Source: Nonomuraea sediminis (GTDB taxonomy: Bacteria > Actinomycetota > Actinomycetes > Streptosporangiales > Streptosporangiaceae). From it: DNA of 64,000 nucleotides. Shown here one piece after another: positions 41,556 to 50,875 of this stretch. How positions within the stretch are numbered: the stretch's first letter is position 1; each line of letters begins with the position of its first letter. The stretch is from positions 372,001-436,000 of the forward strand of contig NZ_JAHDTI010000004.1 of the NCBI RefSeq assembly GCF_018531495.1, read 5' to 3'. The notes beneath the pieces are model-generated. The model was not told the DNA's origin. It saw nothing but the letters and a program-made list of their open reading frames with translations, and did no database searches. The translations under genes and the position numbers were made by a program.

Positions 41556-44291
41556 GTGAATGGTCTTCTCGTCGGGCGCACGGCTGAGCTGGCGCGGCTC
41601 GTGCGTGTCCTCGAGTCCGCCGGTGCGGGCACCGCCGGTGTCGCGCTCGTCGGCGGTGACGCGGGCATCGGGAAGACCAGACTGGTGACCGAGCTCGTCG
41701 CCGTGGCCCGGGAGCGCGGCTTCCACGTGCTGGTCGGGCAGTGCGCCGAGCTCGGCGACGCCCTGCCGTACCTGCCCCTGGCCGACGCGCTGCGCGGGGC
41801 CGAGCCCGAGATGCGCGAGGCCATCGCCGAGCGGCCGCTGCTCGGGCAGTTGCTGCCCGGCAGCGAGAGCGCGCCGCCGTCGGCGCTGACCCAGCAGCGG
41901 CTGTTCGGCTCGCTGCTCGGGCTGCTCGGCGAGGTGCAGCCCGTGCTGTTCGTGATCGAGGACCTGCACTGGGCCGACCGGTCCACGCGCGACCTGCTGG
42001 TGTTCCTCAGCCGGATGGTGCAGACCGAGCGCGTCTGCGTGGCCGGCACCTACCGCACCGACGACCTGCACCGCCGCCATCCGCTGCGCTCGGTGCTGGC
42101 CGAGCTCAAGCGCCTGCCCACGGTCACGGCCCTGGAGGTCACACCGCTCGGCGCCGGCGAAATGTCGGACTATGTGGCGACATTGGGGTCGGTTGACTCG
42201 CAGCGGCTCGGGGAGATCGTCACCCGGGCCGACGGCAACCCGTTCTACGCCGAGGAGCTCTTCGCCGCCATGGCCGAGGGCGACAGCCTGCCCGACGGGC
42301 TGGCCAGCCTGCTCATGTCCCGGGTCGAGGTGCTGTCGGAGTCCGGGCAGCGGGTGCTGCGCGCCGCCGCGGTCGCCGGCCGCCGGGTCGAGGACGAGCT
42401 GCTGCGCGAGGTCTCCGGGCTGCCGCTGGCCGACTTCGAGGACGCCGTGCGGGAGATCGTCTCGCGCGGGCTGCTCAGGGTCGACGGCTACGGCTACGCG
42501 TTCCGCCACGCGCTGCTGCAGGAGGCGGTCTACACCGACCTGCTGCCCGGCGAGCGCACCAGGCTGCACGCCGCCTTCGCCGAGCTGCTCACCTCGCCCG
42601 CCGAGCTGGCCCACCACTACCTCGCCGGCCACGACCTGGCAGGCGCCCTGTCGGCCTCGGCCGAGGCCGGCCGCCTGGCCGAGCGGCTGGGCGCGCCCGC
42701 GGAGGCGCACAGCCACTACGACCAGGCGCTCGGCCTGTGGGAGCGGGTCGAGGGCGCCGAGCAGCTGGCCGGCGAGAGCCGGGTCGCGCTGGCCTTCCGT
42801 AGCGCCGTCATGGCCGCCGACAGCGGCGACAACCACCGCGCCGTCCACCAGTTGCGCGCGCTGCCGCCCACCTCCGAGGTGAACGAACGCCTGGCCTACT
42901 ACCTCTACGAGATGGGCGACCTCAGCTCCGTCGGGATCGCCGAGCAGGCCGTCGAGACCGCGGTCTCCCAGACCGAGCTGGCCCGCGCGCTTGCCACCCT
43001 GTCGCGCACGCTCAGCTACACGCCCCGCCACGCCGAGGTCGAGGACCTCATCGCCCGCGCGCTCGAGGCCGCCAGGGCGGCTGGAGCCCGCGACGCCGAG
43101 GCGGGGGCGCTCATCACCCAGGCCGCCAGGGCCGAGCTGCACGGCGACATCGACCGCGCCCACACCCTCATCGACATCGCCACCTTGATGAGCACCGGCG
43201 ACCTGGCGATGGACCTGCGCGTCCGCTTCTTCCACGCCCGCATCCACTACGAGCAGGGCCTGCTCGAGGCCGCCGCCGAGATGGCCGACGAGGGCATCCG
43301 CATGGCGCTCGAGTCCGGCCTGACCTGGAGCACCTACGGCACCGACCTCCGCTTCCTGCGCTTCCTGATTCACTACGTGGCCGGCGAATGGGACCAGGCG
43401 GAGGCCGTCGCCCACGGCTTCCCCGCCCGCGTCGGCACGATCCCCGAGGCCACGCTGTCCTCCTTCGCGCTGTTCATCGAGGTCGCCCGCGGGCTGCCCG
43501 CGGTGGAGCCACGGCTGGAGCTGCTGCGGCCCTTCTGGTCCGACGGGCTGATCGCCTACATGGCGCGCGGCCTCGCCGCCGAACACGCCCTGTGGAACGG
43601 TGACCCGGCCGCCGCGCTCGAGCATGTCCACGCCGCGTTCGACACCCTCGACCCCGGCGACTCCGGCTCGGTCCGCATCGCCGCGGTGGGCCTGTGGGCG
43701 CTGGCCGAGCTCGGCTCGGTGGAGGGCGCCGACGCGCTGATCGACGCCGCGCGCTTCGCGATCACCTCAGGGCCCACCGGCCAGCGTGGCGAGATGGGGC
43801 CAGAGGGCCGTGCCTGGGCGCTGCGCGCCGAGGCCGAATGGCACCGCGTCCACGGCCGCCTCGACGTCGACCTGTGGCGGGCCACCGTCGACGCCTTCGA
43901 CTACGGCTTCGTCTACGAGACCGCCCGCGCCCGCTGGCGCCTGGCCGAGGCCCTTCTGGCCGCCGGAGACCGGGTCGCGGCCCAGGCCGAGTGGGAGCTC
44001 GCCCGCGAGACCGCCGGCAAGCTGCGCGCCGCGCCCCTGGAGGCGGTCCTCACCGAGTTCGGCCGCCGTGCCCGCTTCGGCGGCGCCCACGGCGACGGCG
44101 GGCTCACGGCGCGGGAGCTCGAAGTCCTCCGCCTGGTCGCCGAGGGGCTCACCAACCGGGAGATCGCCGAGCGGCTGTTCATCGCGCAGAAGACGGTCAG
44201 CGTGCACGTCTCCAACATCCTCGCCAAGCTCGACGCCTCAACCCGCACCCAGGCAGCCGCCGCCGCCCGCACCCGCGGCCTCCTCGGCTAA
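41556..44291 (+). CDS. Large LuxR-family ATP-binding regulator (LAL type)
   Basis: A 911-residue regulator. The NTPase domain starts LLVGRTAELARLVRVLESAG with Walker A GGDAGIGKTRLV and Walker B VLFVIEDLHWAD; the middle 450 residues are TPR-like helices; the last 65 residues are the HTH, LTARELEVLRLVAEGLTNRE then AERLFIAQKTVSVHVSNILA. LAL proteins activate catabolic or antibiotic genes. The start GTG 41556 (leaderless, CATAGT 7 nt before) gives the normal N-terminus; an ATG at 41520 is possible. It is divergent from LysE across 102 bp with TTGGTCC (41475) and GGACCAA (41514) as an inverted pair. Confidence 0.94.
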   Translation: MNGLLVGRTAELARLVRVLESAGAGTAGVALVGGDAGIGKTRLVTELVAVARERGFHVLVGQCAELGDALPYLPLADALRGAEPEMREAIAERPLLGQLLPGSESAPPSALTQQRLFGSLLGLLGEVQPVLFVIEDLHWADRSTRDLLVFLSRMVQTERVCVAGTYRTDDLHRRHPLRSVLAELKRLPTVTALEVTPLGAGEMSDYVATLGSVDSQRLGEIVTRADGNPFYAEELFAAMAEGDSLPDGLASLLMSRVEVLSESGQRVLRAAAVAGRRVEDELLREVSGLPLADFEDAVREIVSRGLLRVDGYGYAFRHALLQEAVYTDLLPGERTRLHAAFAELLTSPAELAHHYLAGHDLAGALSASAEAGRLAERLGAPAEAHSHYDQALGLWERVEGAEQLAGESRVALAFRSAVMAADSGDNHRAVHQLRALPPTSEVNERLAYYLYEMGDLSSVGIAEQAVETAVSQTELARALATLSRTLSYTPRHAEVEDLIARALEAARAAGARDAEAGALITQAARAELHGDIDRAHTLIDIATLMSTGDLAMDLRVRFFHARIHYEQGLLEAAAEMADEGIRMALESGLTWSTYGTDLRFLRFLIHYVAGEWDQAEAVAHGFPARVGTIPEATLSSFALFIEVARGLPAVEPRLELLRPFWSDGLIAYMARGLAAEHALWNGDPAAALEHVHAAFDTLDPGDSGSVRIAAVGLWALAELGSVEGADALIDAARFAITSGPTGQRGEMGPEGRAWALRAEAEWHRVHGRLDVDLWRATVDAFDYGFVYETARARWRLAEALLAAGDRVAAQAEWELARETAGKLRAAPLEAVLTEFGRRARFGGAHGDGGLTARELEVLRLVAEGLTNREIAERLFIAQKTVSVHVSNILAKLDASTRTQAAAAARTRGLLG

Positions 44292-44686
44292 GGCCCCGGA
44301 CAAAGGGCCTCGCTACGCCCTTACAGGCAAAAAGGACCTCGCTACGCTCGGACGTTCCTATTGAGGGCCAAAGGCGTGGTCCTCGCGCTACGCGCTCGGG
44401 CTGTGTCCGAGTGGGGCAAGCCCCACACCCCGGCGAGGGGCCGCAGCCCCTCGCGCTCCCCGCCCGGAGCCCACTTGAGCAGGACGTCGTCTCGGCTTGG
44501 CCAGGCGGGCTCAATGTCTCGGAGTTAAGGGTCTTGTAGCGCGAATGGGGATGATCAGTCCGCTGCCTTGCCAGGCGCGATGTCGAGTTCGTGTCGGGAG
44601 GGGGTCGCTAGGTTCGGCGACGCGCTGTCGAGCTAAAGGACCGCATCATGATGATTGCGCCGGAACCATGCCCTAGACGGTGGTAC
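44292..44686. other. Gene-free gap with terminator hairpins
   Basis: No gene is supported. Short CCTCGCTACG motifs recur just after the LuxR stop, then two perfect hairpins (listed separately), then about 200 bp of plain sequence up to the end of the membrane gene. Confidence 0.65.
44411..44454. terminator. Pair of perfect hairpins after the LuxR gene
   Basis: GTGGGGC/GCCCCAC (44411-44417 and 44420-44426) is followed by GCGAGGGGC/GCCCCTCGC (44433-44441 and 44446-44454, 4-nt loop). No T-run follows; a bidirectional terminator for the convergent genes is likely. Confidence 0.6.
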
Positions 44687-45373
44687 TCATCCTCTCCGTT
44701 CGTCGCCGGGATTCTGGGTGCGAGTTGCGGTAGCAAGGGCCAGGAGCACGCCCCACGCGGCGACCAATATCGCGACCAATGAGTTCCACCAGCTCGGTGT
44801 CAGCCAGGGGAAAGAGCCGACGATGAATGCGGCTGCGGCAAAGATGCCGACAGCTCGCCCGATTAGTCCGGCGCGTGTCGACCAGCTGAGCGCGACCGCA
44901 GCAACGGCGAAACCTAGGAACGCCAGATGCAGGGCGCCGAACGTCGAGCTGACGACCAGTGCTAGAACCTCGGCTGACAGTTGAATCTCAAACACCGGGT
45001 AGACCAGACGCCCCACCGCGAGCAGTAGGACGACGAGGGCGACGAGGGCGGCCGTGAGAGCGGTCACTCCCACGTTGATCCGCGCCGACGGTTCGGCCTT
45101 GCGCGCGCCGAAGAGGCCGCGGGCACCGCCTCCCCAGCAGATGACCGCGAAGAACAGCAGTTCGTCGCTCCACGACAGTAGCGAGTGACCGCGTTCGACC
45201 CACGCCGTCATTGCGACCGCCTCGGAAGGCGCGCCAGGGAGCAGCGACAACAGCAGAAGGGCGACGCCGGTGAGGAGCGCCCCAACGATCATCAGCCAGC
45301 GGTGCACCCGCAAGTCAATCGCTTGGCGCGACGTCGTGTCTTGTCCGATCGGACCGCCTACCGTACCCATCAT
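44687..45373 (-). CDS. Membrane protein of unknown function, lower GC than its surroundings
   Basis: A 228-residue protein with six predicted helices (for example WLMIVGALLTGVALLLLSLL, INVGVTALTAALVALVVLLL and AVGIFAAAAFIVGSFPWL). Sampled 60-base lines have 55-65 percent GC against about 72-78 percent in the neighbouring regulator, and more A/T at third positions. It also lacks a clear ribosome site; ATG 45373 and 45370 are possible starts. This could be a gene acquired from a less GC-rich donor. The end, ATATRTQNPGDERRG, is cytoplasmic. No family is recognised. Confidence 0.75.
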   Translation of the reverse strand: MMGTVGGPIGQDTTSRQAIDLRVHRWLMIVGALLTGVALLLLSLLPGAPSEAVAMTAWVERGHSLLSWSDELLFFAVICWGGGARGLFGARKAEPSARINVGVTALTAALVALVVLLLAVGRLVYPVFEIQLSAEVLALVVSSTFGALHLAFLGFAVAAVALSWSTRAGLIGRAVGIFAAAAFIVGSFPWLTPSWWNSLVAILVAAWGVLLALATATRTQNPGDERRG

Positions 45374-45430
45374 CCGTTTACCGTGCCCTGCGCCCTCTGC
45401 CTCCCGCAAACGGGTCGCGTCCTCGGTGGC

Positions 45431-45856
45431 TTACTGGTAGTAGCCCTCGACTGGGATGCGGGCCTCGTCGTAGAGGGCCGGGCCCTCGTGTGGGACGTTG
45501 GGCCAGGCGCCGCCTGGCTTGAGGGATGTGAGTTGTTCCTCTGAGAGGGCGTAGACGACGCGGCCAAGGCCGGAGCGTTGGATCGCGCCCGTGCACATGC
45601 CGCAGGGCTGGCAGCTGGTGTACATGGTCGTGGCGGCGGCGGTGGCGGGGTCGAGTTCGCGGGCCGCCCAGCGGGCCAGTTTGAGCTCCGGGTGTGCGCT
45701 GATGTCGGATTCGGTGAGCGTGGTGTTCTGCTCCTCGGCGAGGATGCGGCCGTCCGGGTCGGCCAGCAGCGATCCGAAGGGCGGGTTGCCGTTCGCGCGT
45801 GCCGCGGCGGCCAGTTCGATCGCGCGGCGGAGAAGGCGTTCCTGGTCGGGTGTCAT
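45431..45856 (-). CDS. Nucleoside/guanine deaminase-like (CDA fold) protein
   Basis: A 141-residue zinc deaminase. The active site is SAHPELKLARWA, where His55 and Glu57 are present with Pro56 instead of the usual Ala, and SCQPCGMCTGAI with Cys85 and Cys88. NPPFGSLLADPDGRIL is the usual first strand. It may act on guanine, cytosine or a modified base. An earlier in-frame ATG at 45916 lies inside the LLM gene; ATG 45856 overlaps that gene's stop by 4 bp and is preferred. A nearby Lrp gene is divergent from the pair. Confidence 0.92.
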   Translation of the reverse strand: MTPDQERLLRRAIELAAAARANGNPPFGSLLADPDGRILAEEQNTTLTESDISAHPELKLARWAARELDPATAAATTMYTSCQPCGMCTGAIQRSGLGRVVYALSEEQLTSLKPGGAWPNVPHEGPALYDEARIPVEGYYQ

Positions 45857-46707
45857 GAGTGCTCCATTCGCGGTTGAAGGTCCCAATGGGCGGCCACGGC
45901 GGCCAGCATCTGCCACTTCGCCGCGGGGTGGAGGGTCTCGTCAGGGTCGCCGTCGAACGGGTCGAGCACGACGGTGTCGGCGCCGAGCAGCCGTAGCTGT
46001 TCGAGGTCCTCGACGACCTGGTCGATGGTGCCCTCGCCGGCGCGGCGGTGGGGATCGGTGACGTGAGAGTCGGTGATCCGCAGGATGATGCGGGGGGCGA
46101 AGGCCGGTACCGGCCGGGTGCCGGCGATGGCCTTCATCCGGTCGATCGCCTCGCGCAGCCAGGGCAGGGTGTTCCGCAGCGGGTGCCAGGCGTCGCCGAG
46201 GCGGATCGCGCGGCGGATGCCGACGTCGCTGTTGCCGCCGATCCACAGCGGGATCGGTCCTGCGCGGTAGTCGGCGGTGTCGTCCCTGGCGGCCCGTAGC
46301 GCCAGGAGGGTGTCGTCGGTGAGTTTCCCGCGCTGGTCGAACGGCACGCCGAGGGCGGCGAACTCCTGCTTGGCCCAGCCCGAGGCCACTCCGAGGACCA
46401 GCCGGCCGCCGCTGAGCTGGTTGAGGTTGGCGGCCATCCGAGCGGTCAGGAGCGGGTGCCGGTAGGGCGCGATGAGCACGGTGGTCCCGAGCCGGACCCG
46501 GTCGGTGATGCCGGCGAGCCAGGCCAGGGTGGTGAACGGCTCGTAGAACGGGGCGGGGTACTGCGCGGCGACATCGGGCGTCACCACGACATGGTCGGAG
46601 ACCATCAACAGGTCGAAGCCAAGCCCCTCCACGGTCTGCGCCCAGCCGCGCAGGACGCCGGGATCGGTGCCGGGTCCGAAATTCGGAACGTTCACGCCTA
46701 TTCGCAC
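45853..46707 (-). CDS. LLM-class (probably F420-dependent) oxidoreductase
   Basis: A 284-residue luciferase-like barrel. It starts MRIGVNVPNFGPGTDPGVLR, has GFDLLMVSDHVVVTP for the cofactor-side loop, TDRVRLGTTVLIAPYRHPLL, LSGGRLVLGVASGWAKQEFA and IPLWIGGNSDVGIRRA, all in the F420-dependent subgroup. GTG 46707 follows TAGCCT by 6 nt on the minus strand and looks leaderless. It is the first gene of an operon with the deaminase, which suggests a step in purine, pyrimidine or flavin-like base catabolism (inference). Divergent from the Lrp gene. Confidence 0.93.
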   Translation of the reverse strand: MRIGVNVPNFGPGTDPGVLRGWAQTVEGLGFDLLMVSDHVVVTPDVAAQYPAPFYEPFTTLAWLAGITDRVRLGTTVLIAPYRHPLLTARMAANLNQLSGGRLVLGVASGWAKQEFAALGVPFDQRGKLTDDTLLALRAARDDTADYRAGPIPLWIGGNSDVGIRRAIRLGDAWHPLRNTLPWLREAIDRMKAIAGTRPVPAFAPRIILRITDSHVTDPHRRAGEGTIDQVVEDLEQLRLLGADTVVLDPFDGDPDETLHPAAKWQMLAAVAAHWDLQPRMEHS

Positions 46708-46788
46708 CGGTTCAGGCTATCCAGACGATCACCTCGTGATGAAGGCGGTCTTTGCGGCGTATGCGACAGACGCCCGTGATTTTGCCGG

Positions 46789-46800
46789 TATTTTTGCTGA
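46789..46800 (+). promoter_or_regulatory. -10 element of the leaderless Lrp gene
   Basis: TATTTT (46789-46794) ends 6 nt before ATG 46801 in an AT-rich patch unusual for this window. Confidence 0.6.
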
Positions 46801-47256
46801 ATGGCCGAGAATCTCGATGCGACGGACTGGGCGATCCTGGTGGAGGTCCAGCAGGACGGTCGTATCGCGCTCACCGAGCTGGGACGGCGGGTGAACCTCA
46901 GCCCCTCGGCGACGACAGAACGGGTCAGGCGCCTGGAGTCGATGGGCGTCATCACCGGTTACCACGCCGGCGTCGACCTGGAGAAGGTCGGGTTCGCGGT
47001 GATGGCCGTCGTACGGCTGAAGTTCCCCGGCAACCGGCACGAGCCGCTGCACCGGCTGCTCGCCGAGCGGATGGAGATCCTGGAGTGCCTGCGGACCACC
47101 GGTGACGACTGCTACACGCTGAAGGTCGCCGCGGCGTCCATGCGCCATCTGGAACGCCTGGTCGGCGAGCTCGCCGAGTTCGGAAGCACGACGACCAGCA
47201 TCGTCTACAGCCAGCCGCTGCCCTACCGCGGCCCGCAGCGAGCCCCGGACGCCTGA
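46801..47256 (+). CDS. Lrp/AsnC-family regulator
   Basis: A 151-residue regulator. N-terminal HTH: LDATDWAILVEVQQDGRIAL, ELGRRVNLSPSATTERVRRL and ESMGVITGYHAGVD. The ligand-binding RAM domain follows with FAVMAVVRLKFPGNRHEPLH, VLECLRTTGDDCYTLKVAA (as ILECLRTTGDDCYTLKV) and STTTSIVYSQPLP. It is divergent from the LLM/deaminase operon with 93 bp between, so it probably controls that operon in response to an amino acid or related metabolite. Confidence 0.94.
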   Translation: MAENLDATDWAILVEVQQDGRIALTELGRRVNLSPSATTERVRRLESMGVITGYHAGVDLEKVGFAVMAVVRLKFPGNRHEPLHRLLAERMEILECLRTTGDDCYTLKVAAASMRHLERLVGELAEFGSTTTSIVYSQPLPYRGPQRAPDA

Positions 47257-47258
47257 CG

Positions 47259-48425
47259 CTATTGACCGCAGGTCGCGGGGCAGAATGTGACCTCGGGGTA
47301 GCGCGACGACGGCTTGTCCAGGAGGGGCTGCCGCTGCGACTTCAGATGCTGGTCGAGGAAGGCCGCCACGTACGTGCGGGTGAGCTCGGCTGAGCGCGCC
47401 GCGGGCAGCACGCCGTAGGCGGGCTTGATGCCGAGGGCGCTCGCCACCAGCGGGCCGTCGGTGAAGGACGCGTGTTCCGCGCCCGACAGTACGAGCCAGC
47501 GCTTCCATCCGGTCAGCAGCTTCCAGTCGCGGTCCCACGAGTTGTCGCGACCGCCAGGGGCGTGCTGCGGCGAACCCATGAACAGGAAGGGCCGGGAGAA
47601 CCCGTTCTTGGGGATCCGGGCGTACGTGGTGCCGTCCATGTCGATTCCCGCGCGCACCCGGGAGTCCTTCACCATGGCCGCCACGGCGCTCGCCCCGCCG
47701 ATCGACTGGCCCACCATCGCGATTCTGGAGCGGTCGATCAGGCCAGACTTGTCCCACTTGGATGTCAGCTGGTCGAGCACGAAGGAGACGTCGGCCGCCC
47801 GGCCCTGAACCACCCCGGTGCCGAACCCCGGGTCGGAGTCGCTGTCGCACGCCAGGCACTCCGCGACCCGCCCGCCGGGCAGGGTCGTGGCGTAGCTTTC
47901 GTAGGTGTGGTCGATCCCGGCCACGACGTACCCCCTGCTGGCCAGGTCCTCAGCCAGGGACGTGAGCGTGCTCATGGGCTTGGTGAAACCGGGAGACAGC
48001 ACCACCAGCGGAAGCTTCCGCCCCGTTGGCTTGGCGTCTTCGACGGCGTTGGTCCGCGTCTTGCTCAGCGTGTCGTACGGTGCGCTGGTGATCTTGGAGC
48101 CCTTCATGAGGAGCTCCGATTCCTTTGGCGTCATGTACGGCGCCCGCTGCCCGTCCCGTTGCTTGGTCGGATACCACAGGGTGACCTTGAGCTCCCTGAC
48201 TTTGACGTCGAGGTTCCAGGGGTCGGGGCGGGAGGTGTCCTTCAGGTACAGGGCGGTGGTGCCGACCGGATGGGGGCTGGTGGGAGCGGGCAGGGTGGCG
48301 GGGCCGGTCGGAGTGGCCGTCGGGTTGGCGGCCGACCGGGGCGGCGTGGGCGCGGAGCAGGCGGAGGCGGCGAGGACGAGCAGGCCTGCGGCGACTGCCA
48401 GGAGCTGTCTCATGGAGGGGTCCAT
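47259..48425 (-). CDS. Lipoprotein alpha/beta-hydrolase (PAF acetylhydrolase-like)
   Basis: A 388-residue exported lipoprotein; the signal ends at LAASAC with Cys23 as lipid site. The catalytic parts are PLVVLSPGFTKPMSTL (oxyanion region), IAMVGQSIGGASAVAAM (nucleophile Ser), AGIDMDGTTY (Asp) and LSGAEHASFTD (His), the order found in PAF acetylhydrolase-type and dienelactone-like enzymes. Cys pairs ECLACDSDS and FCPATCG could form disulfides. It is the last gene of the YtrA-type cassette; its ATG directly follows the S41 stop, so reinitiation is likely (ATG 48413 is an alternative start). Confidence 0.9.
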   Translation of the reverse strand: MDPSMRQLLAVAAGLLVLAASACSAPTPPRSAANPTATPTGPATLPAPTSPHPVGTTALYLKDTSRPDPWNLDVKVRELKVTLWYPTKQRDGQRAPYMTPKESELLMKGSKITSAPYDTLSKTRTNAVEDAKPTGRKLPLVVLSPGFTKPMSTLTSLAEDLASRGYVVAGIDHTYESYATTLPGGRVAECLACDSDSDPGFGTGVVQGRAADVSFVLDQLTSKWDKSGLIDRSRIAMVGQSIGGASAVAAMVKDSRVRAGIDMDGTTYARIPKNGFSRPFLFMGSPQHAPGGRDNSWDRDWKLLTGWKRWLVLSGAEHASFTDGPLVASALGIKPAYGVLPAARSAELTRTYVAAFLDQHLKSQRQPLLDKPSSRYPEVTFCPATCGQ

Positions 48426-49844
48426 TCACTTGTGCAGCAAGGTCAGGGCCTCGGCCAGGGCGGGGTCGCGCCCGGCGGCCGCGTCCTTCGGCGTCATGGG
48501 CACGTAGTGATCGGGCGGCACGCCGATCCGGTCGAGCACCTCGCGGTTGGGCCCCAGGTGGTGCCTGTCGGGGAAGCTCAGCATGGTGTGGTTGCTCAGC
48601 AGGTACGGCTGCGCCGGACCGGAGACGACCCCGGCGGTTCTGGTGCCGACCAGCCGGCCGATCCGCAGGTCCTTGACCGCGGAGCTGAAGTGCTCACACG
48701 CCGACGCGCAACTGCGGTCGGTGAGCACCACCAGCGGCAGGTTGAGCAACTCGACGGTGTCGTCGGTCCACGAGGTCTTGCACGTGCCGTCCACGGTGCA
48801 CTGGTATGCGGTGACCTTGCCGTGGACGAACGTGCTCAGCAGCCGGGTCGCCTCCACGGGGCTGCCGCCGCCGTTGCCGCGCAGGTCCAGCACGACGCCG
48901 ATGAGAGTACGGCTGGTGCGCAGCCTGGAGATCGCCTTGAGAACCCTGTTCGCGGAGTCGGGAGCGAACCCGGCCAGCCGTACATAGGCGATGTCGTCTT
49001 CCAGCAGCTTCGATCTCACCACTTGCAGGGCGGCCAGATCCCGCTGGTAGAGGCCGGGCTTGAGCGTCACGCTCCAGCGACGGCCGGTGGTCTGCCGCAG
49101 GAGCCGCAGCCGGACCGGGCGGGCTTGCGGGTATTGCGGGTAGAGGGCGGCGATCGCGGGGGTGGCCTTGCCGTCGATGAAGGGCGCCGATCCGTCGATC
49201 GATTCGATGACGTCGCCCGGGCGCAGTCCGGCGGCCTGCGCCGCGCCGCCCTGCACGGTGGTGACGAACAGCGGCGGGACGGCGGTGCCGGGGTTGCCGT
49301 TCACCTGCGGGCCGCTGACGTTCGCCTGGAGGCCGAGCCCGTACCCGTCGCCGTCGTAGTAGTCGGGCGGGCGCTTGACGTCGTGCACCCAGCGGGCGTG
49401 GTTGTCGCCGAGTCCGGCCACGATGGCCTCGAGGGTGACGACGGCCAGCCTGTCGCGCAGGTCGGGCACCTGATCGGTGATCTTCCTGTAGACGGCCTCG
49501 AACGCGGTCCAGTCGGCTTTGTGGTCACCGGTCAGCGCCGGCATGGTGGCCTCGGGCACGTCGCGCCCGTTGCGGTTGAGCTCCTGGGTCAGGACGGCGA
49601 ATCCGGTGGTCAACAGGGAGCGGGCGTCCAGTGTGGCGCCGCTGTAGTAGTTGCCGAGGATGCAGAAGTACGCCTGCTCGATGACGTCGATCGTGGTGGC
49701 CGTCTCCGCCTCTGGAGGTCCCTGAGGGCGCGCGCAGGCCGTACTGCCTGCTGTGCTCGCCTGGCTGCGCGGCGGCGTCGGCGCCGTGCAGGCTGCCACC
49801 AGGAGGAGCACGAGCCCGGCGGCCGCGGTCCTGATGACGGTCAT
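48426..49844 (-). CDS. S41-family peptidase lipoprotein with PDZ domain
   Basis: A 472-residue exported C-terminal-processing-type protease. Lipobox LLVAAC gives Cys19 as lipid site. The middle holds a PDZ domain (VTTVQGGAAQAAGLRPGDVI, ESIDG), then the S41 core: DIAYVRLAGF, GVVLDLRGNGGGSPVEATRL and VVLTDRSCASACEHFSSAV with the catalytic Ser. The region after RTAGVVSGPAQPYLL lacks an obvious lysine at the usual distance. ATG 49844 overlaps the stop of the permease by 4 bp. An extracellular protease tied to an ABC-2 transporter suggests export or clearing of a peptide (inference). Confidence 0.9.
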   Translation of the reverse strand: MTVIRTAAAGLVLLLVAACTAPTPPRSQASTAGSTACARPQGPPEAETATTIDVIEQAYFCILGNYYSGATLDARSLLTTGFAVLTQELNRNGRDVPEATMPALTGDHKADWTAFEAVYRKITDQVPDLRDRLAVVTLEAIVAGLGDNHARWVHDVKRPPDYYDGDGYGLGLQANVSGPQVNGNPGTAVPPLFVTTVQGGAAQAAGLRPGDVIESIDGSAPFIDGKATPAIAALYPQYPQARPVRLRLLRQTTGRRWSVTLKPGLYQRDLAALQVVRSKLLEDDIAYVRLAGFAPDSANRVLKAISRLRTSRTLIGVVLDLRGNGGGSPVEATRLLSTFVHGKVTAYQCTVDGTCKTSWTDDTVELLNLPLVVLTDRSCASACEHFSSAVKDLRIGRLVGTRTAGVVSGPAQPYLLSNHTMLSFPDRHHLGPNREVLDRIGVPPDHYVPMTPKDAAAGRDPALAEALTLLHK

Positions 49845-50875
49845 GACAGGCGCCTGCGGATCCACCAGAAGGAGAACCACGTGAGGCCGAGGGTGAGGAA
49901 GGCGTAGATCCCGGTCTCGATCCACTGGAAAGGCCAGAAGCGCTCAAGGGGCTGGTAGGTCGCCTTCTGCCGGTAGCCGAGCCGGTTGATCTCAGGAGTG
50001 CACGTGTTCGGTCCCGCTTGCTGCGGTGAGCAGGGTCCCGACGTCGTGGAGACCTGGACGGCGCCTTCGCTGCCGAGCGTACGTCCGGATGGATCGACCA
50101 GGTTGTTGGACAGGACCCAGGCGCCCGCGTGGCCAGGAACGGCCGACTTCAGCGAAAGCTGCGGAGATCCGCCTTCACGCGATATGCCGATCCCGTCCAC
50201 GTTCGCCTCGCCGAGCTCGAAGGTCGAGGTGATCGGGGGCATCAGGTGGGGCCGGACCAGCAGCGGCATGGCGAGCTGGATCGCGGCGAAGACGGCCAGC
50301 GTGAGGGCCATGGCGGGCAGCGTGCGGCGCACCAGCATGCCCACGGTCACGCCCAGGACGAAGGCGAAGGCCGCATACCCCATCGGGGCGATGCCGCGCG
50401 CGCCGAACACCAGGGGAGCCATCAGGGCCAAGCCCTCCGGGGCCGACTTGTCCAGGGGCCCGGACCACCAGGTGGCCGCGAGGCCGCACAGGCAGGAGGC
50501 GGCCACGGCGACCAGGCCGGTGAGCCCGAGCTTGACCGCCAGCCAGCGGGTGCGGGTGATGCTCTGGTTCCACACCAGCAGGTGCGTGCCCGTCTCCAGC
50601 TCGCGGGTGATCAACGGTGCTCCCCAGAAGAGCCCGACGAGCGCGGGCAGGAGCAGCACGGCGAGGCTGACGGCCATGAAGGGGGTGTCGTACTGGCCGA
50701 AGAAGCGGTCGTAGAAGCGGAGGCAGGTGTCGTCCTGGGTACAGTCGGCGATCCCGGCGGAGTAGCGGGAGGCCAGGCCCGGGCCGGTCAGAGCCAGGGC
50801 GGTGGCGAGGATGACGAGTGCGGTGGCCATCATCGCGGCCGAGCCGCGGAACTGGCGCCAGGCCAGCCAGATCAT
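49841..50875 (-). CDS. ABC-2 type transporter permease
   Basis: A 344-residue membrane protein with about six helices: AAMMATALVILATALALTGP at the start, MAVSLAVLLLPALVGLFWGA, LGLTGLVAVAASCLCGLAAT, YAAFAFVLGVTVGMLV and the last near YAFLTLGLTWFSFWW. A 100-residue extracellular insert lies before the final helix and has a Cys pair (GPCSPQQAGPNTCTPE). LITRELETGTHLLVWNQSI is the conserved cytoplasmic loop that contacts the ATPase. Overlaps of 4 bp on both sides fix it in the cassette. Confidence 0.9.
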   Translation of the reverse strand: MIWLAWRQFRGSAAMMATALVILATALALTGPGLASRYSAGIADCTQDDTCLRFYDRFFGQYDTPFMAVSLAVLLLPALVGLFWGAPLITRELETGTHLLVWNQSITRTRWLAVKLGLTGLVAVAASCLCGLAATWWSGPLDKSAPEGLALMAPLVFGARGIAPMGYAAFAFVLGVTVGMLVRRTLPAMALTLAVFAAIQLAMPLLVRPHLMPPITSTFELGEANVDGIGISREGGSPQLSLKSAVPGHAGAWVLSNNLVDPSGRTLGSEGAVQVSTTSGPCSPQQAGPNTCTPEINRLGYRQKATYQPLERFWPFQWIETGIYAFLTLGLTWFSFWWIRRRLS

